Positions 1 through 9,195 of a DNA stretch of 64,000 nucleotides are shown piece by piece. The translations under genes and the position numbers were made by a program. Under the pieces are notes generated by a model that made no database searches, was not told where the DNA came from, and saw nothing but the letters and a program-made list of their open reading frames with translations. Within the stretch, counting starts at the first letter, position 1, and the number at the start of each line of letters is the position of its first letter. The stretch covers positions 2,852,501 to 2,916,500 of the forward strand of contig NZ_WYDQ01000001.1 of the NCBI RefSeq assembly GCF_024105635.1, written 5' to 3'. The stretch comes from Oceanicola sp. 502str15. GTDB lineage: Bacteria; Pseudomonadota; Alphaproteobacteria; Rhodobacterales; Rhodobacteraceae.

Positions 1-10
1 AGTCGATCAT
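1..10 (-). CDS. possible start of msrQ (truncated by window edge)
   Basis: Fourteen bases beyond the msrP stop, on the same strand, an ATG (ATG ATC GAC) opens a frame that leaves the window after three codons. In many proteobacteria msrP is followed directly by msrQ, the haem-binding membrane subunit that passes electrons to MsrP, so that is the expected gene. The identity rests on position alone, because too little coding sequence is visible to test it. Confidence 0.3.
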
Positions 11-23
11 GTCGGTCACCGGC

Positions 24-932
24 TCAATAGTTCTTGGAGAGATCCATACCCTCGTAGAGCGCAGCGACCTCGTCTTCATATCCGTTGAACATCAGCGTGT
101 CCTGGCGCGAGGCAAAGAGCCCGCCGCCGATGACCCGCTCAGATGCCTGGCTCCAGCGCGGATGGCTCACCTCGGGGTTCACGTTCGAATAGAACCCGTA
201 CTCCCGGGCATTCAGGTTGTTCCACGTCGTCGGCGGCTCTTCATTCACGAGGCTGATCCGCACGATCGACTTGATCGACTTGAAGCCGTACTTCCACGGC
301 ACCACCAGCCGGATCGGCGCACCGTTCTGGTTTGGCATCGGTTTGCCGTAGATCCCGGTGGCCATCATCGTGAGCGGATGCATGGCCTCATCGAGCCTCA
401 GGCCCTCCACGTAGGGAAAGGGAATGACCTTTCGCTTCACGCCCGGCATGTTCTCGGGCTGCACGACGGTTTCGAACGCGACATAGCGGGCACCGCTCTG
501 CACCCCGACCTTGGCCAGAAGATCGGCCAGTTCGAAGCCATTCCATGGCACCACCATCGACCAGGCCTCGACACAGCGGAAGCGGTAGATCCGTTCTTCC
601 TCGGTCAGCCCTTCGGTCAGATCGGCCAGGGTGTAGGTTCCCGGCTTGTCGACCATCCCGTCGATCTCGATCTTCCAGTCGGATGTGTCGAGCGCGCCGG
701 CGTTGGCGGCAGGGTCGTTCTTGCCGGTGCCGAACTCGTAGTAGTTGTTGTAGCTCGAGATGTCTTCGAGGCTGTTGGGCTCCAGTTCGCCGGTCGCGGC
801 CTGAGCCTGACCGGCAAGGCCACCGGCCACACCTGCGGCTGTCAGCCCGGCGATGATCTGACGCCGGTTCAGCCAGATCGGCTCCGGTGTCACGTCGGCG
901 CGGGTCAGTTTGTTGGTCCAGCGAAAAGCCAT
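24..932 (-). CDS. msrP: protein-methionine-sulfoxide reductase catalytic subunit MsrP
   Basis: A 302-residue periplasmic molybdoenzyme (YedY/MsrP family, sulfite-oxidase fold) that repairs oxidised methionine in envelope proteins with electrons from the membrane partner MsrQ. The N-terminus carries a twin-arginine export signal: RR at residues 23-24, a hydrophobic Ala/Gly stretch, and a likely cut after AQA near residue 45. The Mo ligand is Cys120 in [11 protein letters not shown], and the family motif [15 protein letters not shown] lies further on. The length is normal for the family. It is the last complete gene of a minus-strand group, 108 bp downstream of the glutamate-synthase-like gene. 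The partner msrQ probably lies just off the left edge. Confidence 0.95.
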   Translation of the reverse strand: MAFRWTNKLTRADVTPEPIWLNRRQIIAGLTAAGVAGGLAGQAQAATGELEPNSLEDISSYNNYYEFGTGKNDPAANAGALDTSDWKIEIDGMVDKPGTYTLADLTEGLTEEERIYRFRCVEAWSMVVPWNGFELADLLAKVGVQSGARYVAFETVVQPENMPGVKRKVIPFPYVEGLRLDEAMHPLTMMATGIYGKPMPNQNGAPIRLVVPWKYGFKSIKSIVRISLVNEEPPTTWNNLNAREYGFYSNVNPEVSHPRWSQASERVIGGGLFASRQDTLMFNGYEDEVAALYEGMDLSKNY

Positions 933-1000
933 GGTCGTCTCCTTCTTTCCCCGCTCACTATATAGAGTGCGAAATCTGAAACATTTCTCACGAGCCGGTT

Positions 1001-1020
1001 GGCTGACAGGATCGTCAGCC
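1001..1020. repeat. inverted repeat upstream of msrP
   Basis: GGCTGAC and GTCAGCC form a perfect 7-bp stem with a 6-base loop in the 108-bp gap between the flavoprotein gene and msrP. It could be a weak terminator for the upstream gene, although no T-run follows on the minus strand, or a protein-binding site. The sequence does not decide between these. Confidence 0.35.
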
Positions 1021-1040
1021 GTTGAAACACGCGGACCGCC

Positions 1041-2540
1041 CTATTCGGGCGGTGCATTGAAGCTGGGCAGGATGCGGTTGAACGGGATCGAGGTGCCATC
1101 GGCCTGAACGATCCGCACATGCCGTCGCCGCATCAGCCGGGGCTCGGCGACCCCGACGGAATGGGCGATCGTCTCCACCTCCTTGATTACCGACTTGGCA
1201 TAATGGGCCACCTTCTTGTCCTTGTCTTCAACCACCAGCCCTTTCTGGAAGCGGGGGTTGTGGGTGGTGATGCCGGTCGGGCAGGTGTTCCTGTTGCACT
1301 TCAAGGCCTGGATACAACCGAGCGAGAACATGAAGCCGCGGGCCGAGGTCACGAAGTCGGCCCCCAGCGCCAGCGCCAGTGCCACATCGCCCGGGTTCAC
1401 CATCTTCCCGGAGGCCACGAGGCGGATGCGCTCCTTGAGGCCGAACTCGTCGCGCAGGTTGTTGAACACCGGCAGGGCCTCGCGGATCGGCATGCCGACG
1501 AGATCCATCAGAGGCATCGGAGCGGCCCCCGTGCCGCCCTCTCCCCCGTCCAGCGTGATGAAGTCGGGCGCCGAAGCCTCGCCGCGCTGCGCGATCAGCT
1601 CGAACAGCGGACGCCAGGCCTCGATATTGCCGATCACCGTCTTGAACCCCACGGGCTTGCCGGTGGCCTCGCGGATATGGTCGATCATGTCGAGCAGATC
1701 GCCCCAGTCGTCGATATCCGGGTGGCGGTTGGGCGAGATCGACGCCTCGCCAACGCGGATGCCCCGGATCTCGGCAATCTCGGGCGTCACCTTGGCGGCG
1801 GGCAAGATACCCCCCTTCCCCGGCTTGGCTCCCTGCGCCAGCTTCAGCTCGATCATCTTGACCTGCGGATGATCGGCCAGCTCCTTCAGCTTTTCGTAAG
1901 ACAGGTTTCCGTCATGATCGCGCACGCCGTACTTGGCGGTGCCGATCTGAAACACGAGGTCGCATCCGCCCTCGAAGTGGTAGGGGCTCACCCCGCCCTC
2001 GCCCGTGTTCATCCAGATCCCCGCCAGCTTGGCCCCGCGGCTCAGGGCACGGACGGCGGGCTTGGAGAGGGCCCCATAGGACATGCCGGAAATGTTGAAG
2101 ATCGACTGCGCCGTGTAGGGCTGGCGGCAATGCGGCCCGATCAGCATCGGCTCGGTCGAGGCAAACTGGTCATCCAGTGGCGGAAAGGCGGCGTTCACGA
2201 AGATCGGCGTGCCGACAACGCTGATGTTGCGGGTGGAGCCGAACGCCACGGTGTTGGAATGCCCGGCGGCCGCGTGCTTCACCCAGTCGCGCTGCGCCCG
2301 GTTGAAGGGCAGCTCCTCGCGATCCATCGCAAAGAAGTACTGCCGAAAGAATTCGCCCAGCGTGCTGAACAGGTGCCGGAAGCGCCCGATCACCGGGTAA
2401 TTGCGGCGAATGGCGTCCTGCGTCTGGGTCTTGTCTATTATAAAGAGAGTGACTGCGATCAGGATGGCGATGCCGATTGCGATCAGCAGCGCAAACGCCA
2501 GCACCTCCAGCGCCCAGCCTGCCCAGTTGCTAAACAACAT
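1041..2540 (-). CDS. membrane-anchored FMN-binding glutamate synthase family protein
   Basis: A 499-residue protein equivalent to the synthase (FMN) domain of glutamate synthase, without the glutaminase domain. Residues about 10-33 form one transmembrane helix, so the catalytic domain is probably tethered to the cytoplasmic membrane. The body shows the TIM-barrel motifs KLAQGAKPGKGG and FITLDGGEGGTGAAP. Cys409, Cys415 and Cys420 have the C-x5-C-x4-C spacing of the glutamate-synthase 3Fe-4S cluster. Stand-alone proteins of this type are common in proteobacteria, but their substrate and electron donor are uncertain, and true glutamate synthase activity should not be assumed. It reads in the same direction as msrP and the SDR gene, with gaps of about 85-110 bp on each side. 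Confidence 0.9.
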   Translation of the reverse strand: MLFSNWAGWALEVLAFALLIAIGIAILIAVTLFIIDKTQTQDAIRRNYPVIGRFRHLFSTLGEFFRQYFFAMDREELPFNRAQRDWVKHAAAGHSNTVAFGSTRNISVVGTPIFVNAAFPPLDDQFASTEPMLIGPHCRQPYTAQSIFNISGMSYGALSKPAVRALSRGAKLAGIWMNTGEGGVSPYHFEGGCDLVFQIGTAKYGVRDHDGNLSYEKLKELADHPQVKMIELKLAQGAKPGKGGILPAAKVTPEIAEIRGIRVGEASISPNRHPDIDDWGDLLDMIDHIREATGKPVGFKTVIGNIEAWRPLFELIAQRGEASAPDFITLDGGEGGTGAAPMPLMDLVGMPIREALPVFNNLRDEFGLKERIRLVASGKMVNPGDVALALALGADFVTSARGFMFSLGCIQALKCNRNTCPTGITTHNPRFQKGLVVEDKDKKVAHYAKSVIKEVETIAHSVGVAEPRLMRRRHVRIVQADGTSIPFNRILPSFNAPPE

Positions 2541-2624
2541 CTGCCTGCCCTCCCTCGGTAGGTGGCGGCAGGATGCGCGGGGCAGCAGGCAAGGGCAAGT
2601 GCAGAGAACCGGGCTTCGCCTGCC

Positions 2625-3371
2625 CTACCCGCGAAGCGACGGAAGACCGATGCCGGTGCTCTCGAACCCGCCATCGACCGAGAGCAATTGCCCGGTGATG
2701 TAACTAGCCTTCTCGGAGAGCAGAAAGACGATGCCCTGCGCGATCTCTTCTTCTTTGCCGTACCGGTTGAGCGGAATCGCATCGTGGTAGGCGGCGCGGA
2801 TGTCGGGGGTGTGGACGGCGAGCGCCAGCTTGGTATCGACCGGGCCGGGGGCAACACAGTTTACACGCACACCCGCTTCGCCCCATTCGGCTGCGAACTG
2901 CTTGGTCAGGTGAATCACCCCGGCCTTCGAGGTGCCATAGGCGACGCGCAGCGTGCTGGCCCGATGGCCCGAGATGGATGCGATGTTGACGACCGCGCCC
3001 CGGCTTTCAAACAACGCCTCTCGAGCGGCCTGGGTGCAGAGGAAGACCCCATCGAGATTGGTCGCCATGACTTCGCGCCACATGGCAAAGCCGGTTTCGG
3101 CCTCGGGGCCGAACAGTGCGACGCCGGCATTGTTTACCAGCCCGTCAATCCGGCCCAGCGCGGCCTTCGCCTCGGCAACCATTCGCGTCACGTCCTCGGG
3201 CTGCGAAACATCCGCGCTGATGGCAACGCTGCCGGGCACTTCGGGCAAGGCCTGTTCAAGCGCGGCATCGTCTCGGTCGACCAGGGCGACCTTCCATCCG
3301 TCCGCCGTAAGCAGCTTTGCCGTCGCCAATCCGATCCCGCGTGCGCCGCCGGTGATGATTGCACCCTTCAT
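2625..3371 (-). CDS. SDR family NAD(P)-dependent oxidoreductase
   Basis: A 248-residue classical short-chain dehydrogenase/reductase. The nucleotide-binding motif TGGARGIG is at residues 7-14, NNAG at about 80-83, and the catalytic Ser132, Tyr145 and Lys149 are all present (YGTSK). A C-terminal SVDGG motif is typical of the 3-oxoacyl-ACP reductase-like branch, but the substrate cannot be read from the sequence. The start at 3371 was chosen over one six codons upstream because a purine-rich site (GGGGAGGGGAAG) directly precedes this ATG. It lies downstream of clpB, separated by a strong hairpin, so it may be partly insulated from clpB transcription. Confidence 0.9.
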   Translation of the reverse strand: MKGAIITGGARGIGLATAKLLTADGWKVALVDRDDAALEQALPEVPGSVAISADVSQPEDVTRMVAEAKAALGRIDGLVNNAGVALFGPEAETGFAMWREVMATNLDGVFLCTQAAREALFESRGAVVNIASISGHRASTLRVAYGTSKAGVIHLTKQFAAEWGEAGVRVNCVAPGPVDTKLALAVHTPDIRAAYHDAIPLNRYGKEEEIAQGIVFLLSEKASYITGQLLSVDGGFESTGIGLPSLRG

Positions 3372-3388
3372 CTTCCCCTCCCCAAGCA

Positions 3389-3419
3389 AAGGCCCCCTCC
3401 CGGGAAGGAAGGGGGCCTT
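3389..3419 (-). terminator. hairpin between clpB and the SDR gene
   Basis: AAGGCCCCCT and AGGGGGCCTT form a perfect 10-bp stem with an 11-base loop, 39 bp beyond the clpB stop on the minus strand. The T-run is short, so it is probably an intrinsic terminator or attenuator for clpB transcripts rather than a textbook strong one. The ribosome-binding site of the next gene begins right after the stem. Confidence 0.6.
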
Positions 3420-3457
3420 GCGTTCTTAGGCGGGCGAAGGGCCCGGATCAATCGGGC

Positions 3458-6073
<2,616 letters not shown>

Positions 6074-6152
6074 CGGTAGTTCTCCTTTTCACAAGCGCCC
6101 CATGCTGGTCTGCCCGCCCGGCGGCACAGACCTTTCGGGGCCTTCGCACATC

Positions 6153-6182
6153 TATTTGGGGTCGCCCCGCGCCACTCTCAAG
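6153..6182 (-). promoter_or_regulatory. candidate heat-shock (RpoH/sigma-32) promoter of clpB
   Basis: Read on the minus strand, CTTGAGA (6176-6182) is followed after 14 bases by CCCCAAAT(A) (6153-6161). The sigma-32 consensus is CTTGAAA, 11-16 bases, CCCCATNT, so both elements and the spacer match closely. The -10 element ends 80 bases before the clpB start codon. ClpB is a standard RpoH target, which supports the call. Confidence 0.6.
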
Positions 6183-6293
6183 AGGGCCGGGTTCCGCGGA
6201 CTCACTCTTTCGTGACTCCTCATGGAAAATTTTAGGGAACATTCCCACATCTTGTTGAGTTGAAAGTGTGAACCACAGGATGAGGAGGCAGAG

Positions 6294-6494
6294 ATGCCGT
6301 TCACCGGACCACAGATTGATCAAGTCATCTACGACCCGGCCATGCGCAGGTTTGAGGCCGATGTCAGCTTCACCACCGGAACGCCCCTGCGGCGCAAGGT
6401 ACATGTATCCATCCCCGGGCACGTTCAATGGGGCCATCAGAAGATGGTTGCCGAGCTGGTTGCCGCGGGAGAGCGCGCACTTCAGGCGCGATAG
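6294..6494 (+). CDS. 66-residue conserved-looking hypothetical protein
   Basis: I do not recognise a named family. The small protein starts MPFTGPQIDQVIYD, is mixed acidic/basic, has no signal peptide or membrane segment, and ends in an Ala-rich amphipathic helix. GAGGAGG sits 6-12 bases before the ATG. It is divergent from clpB and shares a 220-bp upstream region with it, so stress-linked expression is possible. A good intrinsic terminator 83 bp after the stop supports it as a real single-gene unit. Confidence 0.75.
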   Translation: MPFTGPQIDQVIYDPAMRRFEADVSFTTGTPLRRKVHVSIPGHVQWGHQKMVAELVAAGERALQAR

Positions 6495-6576
6495 GTTTTT
6501 GGATGTGGGCCCTGTAGCGGATCGCTCGGGCCCACCACAGCGCGACGGGTTGCTGCCTGGCCCGTCCCTGTCTCAG

Positions 6577-6623
6577 GCCCGTCTTCGCATGTCCCCCATG
6601 GCGAAGGCGGGCCCTTTTCTTTT
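6577..6623 (+). terminator. intrinsic terminator after the 66-residue gene
   Basis: GCCCGTCTTCGC (6577-6588) pairs with GCGAAGGCGGGC (6601-6612), a 12-bp stem with one G-U pair and a 12-base loop, followed by CCTTTTCTTTT. It faces the plus strand. It also runs up to the stop of the convergent saccharopine dehydrogenase-like gene and could act in both directions. Confidence 0.75.
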
Positions 6624-7771
6624 CAGCCGTTCAGGTGATCCACCACCATCAGGTGCTGTGCGGTGGTATTGACCCGATCGAGCCAGCGCAGAACGAGCCG
6701 GGGATCGGACGGCGCTGCGCTGACCCCTGCCGGGATTTCCTGCGCCAGCACCGCCTCGACGGCCAAAGCCACCGTATCACTCACCAGCCGGGCCATTGCC
6801 GAGCCGCGGGCATCGCCCCAGGCGTCCATGGCGTAGGTCTTGTGGTAGACGGGAACGCCTTCGGCCTCGGCCTTCAGCGCAACACAAAGCACCACCCGAT
6901 CGGGCTCGCCCTCTGCGTAGGCGTGCTTGTCCCAGAATTCCGAGGCCATCTCGGCCAGCCGGGCATCGGCCTCGGGCTTGCCTTCCAGCGCCTCGACCTC
7001 GGCGAACACGTCCTTCCAGGCCTCCGCCCAGCCGTTGAGCCGTAGCGTGCCGCGGACGAAATCCTTTACCTTCCAACCCGGCTCAAAGCCGTATTCGGCC
7101 ATGAAGGGCAGGCTGTCGCGGTTGGGGTAGACCTCGAAGCTCTCGGGCGTGGCCAGCGGCGCGTCGTAGCGGCTGAGGGCATCCCAGGGGCGCGACACCC
7201 GCAGCTCGGAATGGCTGCGCAGCGAGACGGAGGGAGACTTGAGCGCCTTCAGAACGCCGAGTGGCGACCATGAGAACTTGTAGCGAAAGGCGTTGGGCTC
7301 CTTCGGAATTCCGCCACAATAACTGATGAAACTCAGCACGTTATCGGGGTTGAAGCCTTCGGACGCGCGGTAGTCGGCCATCAGCCAATGGGCCATCAGG
7401 TGGTCGATGCCCGGATCGAGCCCCACCTCGTTGACGAACCGCAGCCCCTTCTCCTTCGCCACCCCGTCCAGCGCCCGCATTTCGGGGCTGATGTAGGAGG
7501 AGGAAACGAAGTTGGCATCCTTGTCGAGGCAAAGCTGCGCCAGCGGCACGTGATGGTCGCCAGGCAGCATCGACACCACCATATCACCCGCGGCCAGATT
7601 GCCAGCGAGCGCTTCCATATCGAAGGCGCGAATGTCGTCGGTCAGGTCGCCAACGGCCTCGCGGGCCTTCTCCACCGTGCGGTTCCAGACCGCCACATCA
7701 TCGCGCTCGGTCAGCAGTCGTCGCAGCCCCGGGATGGCCGAAAGGCCTGTGCCGCACCAGTGAATCGTCAT
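6623..7771 (-). CDS. saccharopine dehydrogenase family protein (reductase-like)
   Basis: A 382-residue protein of the saccharopine reductase/homospermidine synthase-like fold. It has an N-terminal Rossmann region beginning MTIHWCGTG, the family segment NEVGLDPGIDHLMAHWL near residues 115-131, and SYCGGIPKEP near 150-160. Such enzymes form or cleave saccharopine with NAD(P)H in lysine and alpha-aminoadipate metabolism. Its start overlaps the stop of the upstream partner by 4 bp (ATGA), so the two are translationally coupled. The assignment to lysine degradation is inferred from the pairing; the exact reaction could differ. Confidence 0.88.
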   Translation of the reverse strand: MTIHWCGTGLSAIPGLRRLLTERDDVAVWNRTVEKAREAVGDLTDDIRAFDMEALAGNLAAGDMVVSMLPGDHHVPLAQLCLDKDANFVSSSYISPEMRALDGVAKEKGLRFVNEVGLDPGIDHLMAHWLMADYRASEGFNPDNVLSFISYCGGIPKEPNAFRYKFSWSPLGVLKALKSPSVSLRSHSELRVSRPWDALSRYDAPLATPESFEVYPNRDSLPFMAEYGFEPGWKVKDFVRGTLRLNGWAEAWKDVFAEVEALEGKPEADARLAEMASEFWDKHAYAEGEPDRVVLCVALKAEAEGVPVYHKTYAMDAWGDARGSAMARLVSDTVALAVEAVLAQEIPAGVSAAPSDPRLVLRWLDRVNTTAQHLMVVDHLNG

Positions 7772-8811
7772 TTCATGTGGTCCTTGAATGTAGTTTCCGC
7801 CCTGCCCCAGACGCCCTTGCCGATCTCACCGAGGCGCAGCAGGTGGGGCAGCATCTGCCCTGCGAAATCCTCGCTCGACTCTCTGGGGAGCAAGGAAGGC
7901 AGGTTGTCGATTGCCATGATGTCGAGCACCGGCGACTCGGCGACGCGATGCACCGGGGACTCCCAGCTCGTGGCCGAGTCATAGACCGGGATCGGGTTGA
8001 AATCGCTGGTCGGGTCGCAGGCGATGTCGCCCACGGCCGCAAGTGCGCGCGGGGCCGACAGGGCCTCTTTAGGCACGAATACAGGGGTTTGGGGCCCTGC
8101 CAGCACGCAGTTGAAGAAGAGTTCGTGCGCGAGAATCTCGGGGAACGGGCCGCCCGAGGCGGTTTCGGCCATGTCCCAGCGCAGGGGCTCGATGTCGACG
8201 GCGTTGCACATGTCGGCCGCTCCGTTGCCGACGCGGCCGAGGGCCCCGACGATGAGTGCGCGGGGCAGGTTGAGATCCGCGAGGTCGGCGCGGATTTCGT
8301 CGACCAGTGCCCCCTGCTCTTCCCACTCGCTGACGGCGCCGCATTGCCCGCCGCGCTGCGCGGCGGCCCAGGCCTTCAGCGTGACGGCCGCGCCGACGAA
8401 TCCGGCCCAATAGCCGAAGGCGGCAACACGGCGGCCATTTTCGTCGGTGAGATACTCGAGATCGTAGAGCGTGCCGCCGCCTGCCCCGAAGCGCCGAAGC
8501 AGCTCTTTTCCGGCGCTTTGGCCCTTGTAGGCATGGCCGAACATGATGTGGCGGTGGGTCAGCGGGCTTCCGTCTTCGGGCAGCTCCTTCAGGCCGTAGA
8601 TCAGGGCATCCTGTGGGGCCTCGCGCCAACTGCCGCGGGGGGCAATCTCTGCGCCGGCGGCCTTGTAGCGCGCGATCGGCAGGATCCTGTCGGGGCTGTC
8701 CTCGACGGTAACGCGGAAGCCATCGGCTTTGAGGGCCTCGACCGCATCGGGCACAAGGCCCACGCGCCGTTCATTTTCGCGCTCCTCGGCGCGGACCCAG
8801 AGATGGACCAT
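7768..8811 (-). CDS. saccharopine dehydrogenase (lysine-forming type, AlaDH/PNT N-terminal fold)
   Basis: A 347-residue protein with the alanine dehydrogenase/transhydrogenase N-terminal fold. The start region HLWVRAEERENERRVGLVPD is the typical opening of lysine-forming saccharopine dehydrogenases, and a Rossmann motif ALIVGALGRVGNGA lies near the middle. The reaction interconverts lysine plus 2-oxoglutarate and saccharopine. The start at 8811 was chosen because family homology begins at MVHLW; a longer frame upstream would overlap the small gene at 8879-9034. It is coupled by ATGA to the reductase-like partner, giving a two-enzyme saccharopine module like that of eukaryotes and some roseobacters. 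Confidence 0.88.
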   Translation of the reverse strand: MVHLWVRAEERENERRVGLVPDAVEALKADGFRVTVEDSPDRILPIARYKAAGAEIAPRGSWREAPQDALIYGLKELPEDGSPLTHRHIMFGHAYKGQSAGKELLRRFGAGGGTLYDLEYLTDENGRRVAAFGYWAGFVGAAVTLKAWAAAQRGGQCGAVSEWEEQGALVDEIRADLADLNLPRALIVGALGRVGNGAADMCNAVDIEPLRWDMAETASGGPFPEILAHELFFNCVLAGPQTPVFVPKEALSAPRALAAVGDIACDPTSDFNPIPVYDSATSWESPVHRVAESPVLDIMAIDNLPSLLPRESSEDFAGQMLPHLLRLGEIGKGVWGRAETTFKDHMK

Positions 8812-8878
8812 GTGACTTCCCCGCTCGTTGCCGCCCGACTTAACAGCGCCGGGCGGGCAGGTGCAATCGACTCGCGGC

Positions 8879-9034
8879 TCAGAACAATCCGCGCAGCGCC
8901 GGAAGCAGGCTTGCGGCCACGATCCCGACGGCGACACCGATGCCGAACCGGATGGGCACACGCCAATGCGCCGGGACGAAGCCGGCGAGCAAACCGCAGA
9001 CAACGGCATAGAAAGCCAATGAAACAACGTCCAT
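8879..9034 (-). CDS. 51-residue small membrane protein
   Basis: A short gene reading MDVVSLAFYAVVCGLLAGF... and ending ALRGLF. Two hydrophobic segments (about residues 4-20 and 29-46) are joined by a short basic loop (PAHWRVPIRFG), so it is probably a two-helix inner-membrane peptide. GGTGAG lies 6-11 bases before its ATG. It sits 67 bp upstream of the saccharopine dehydrogenase on the same strand, so it is probably the first gene of that operon. No family is recognised. Coding is supported by the RBS, the hydrophobic pattern and the absence of a better reading. Confidence 0.65.
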   Translation of the reverse strand: MDVVSLAFYAVVCGLLAGFVPAHWRVPIRFGIGVAVGIVAASLLPALRGLF

Positions 9035-9077
9035 CCGTCTCACCTTTCACTTTTTCGGAACAGAGTTTCGCAGCTAT

Positions 9078-9091
9078 TGAACACTCGTTCA
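9078..9091. promoter_or_regulatory. palindrome TGAAC-N4-GTTCA, candidate repressor operator
   Basis: A perfect 5+5 bp inverted repeat in the 161-bp divergent region, 9 bp upstream of the likely -35 box of the ligase-transporter operon. Its size and GAAC/GTTC arms resemble TetR-family operators that control acyl-CoA ligase genes. No regulator gene is adjacent, so the binding protein is unknown. Confidence 0.35.
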
Positions 9092-9100
9092 GAAAATCAT

Positions 9101-9130
9101 TTGACGCATCCCCCCTGCCTTGACCATAGT
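9101..9130 (+). promoter_or_regulatory. candidate promoter of the ligase-ABC transporter operon
   Basis: TTGACG (9101-9106), an 18-base spacer, then CATAGT (9125-9130), 66 bp before the start of the first gene. The -35 is good and the -10 is weak, as is common in alphaproteobacteria. Confidence 0.4.
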
Positions 9131-9195
9131 AACCGACAATCAACGTCGGGCCAAAGGCCTGGTGCCTGGGGAGAGGCGCCTTCTGGGAGGAGACA

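Noticed and set aside
1119..2561. Antisense open frame of about 480 codons over the glutamate-synthase-like gene
   Set aside because: The minus-strand frame carries the 3Fe-4S and FMN motifs; the antisense translation has no recognisable features.
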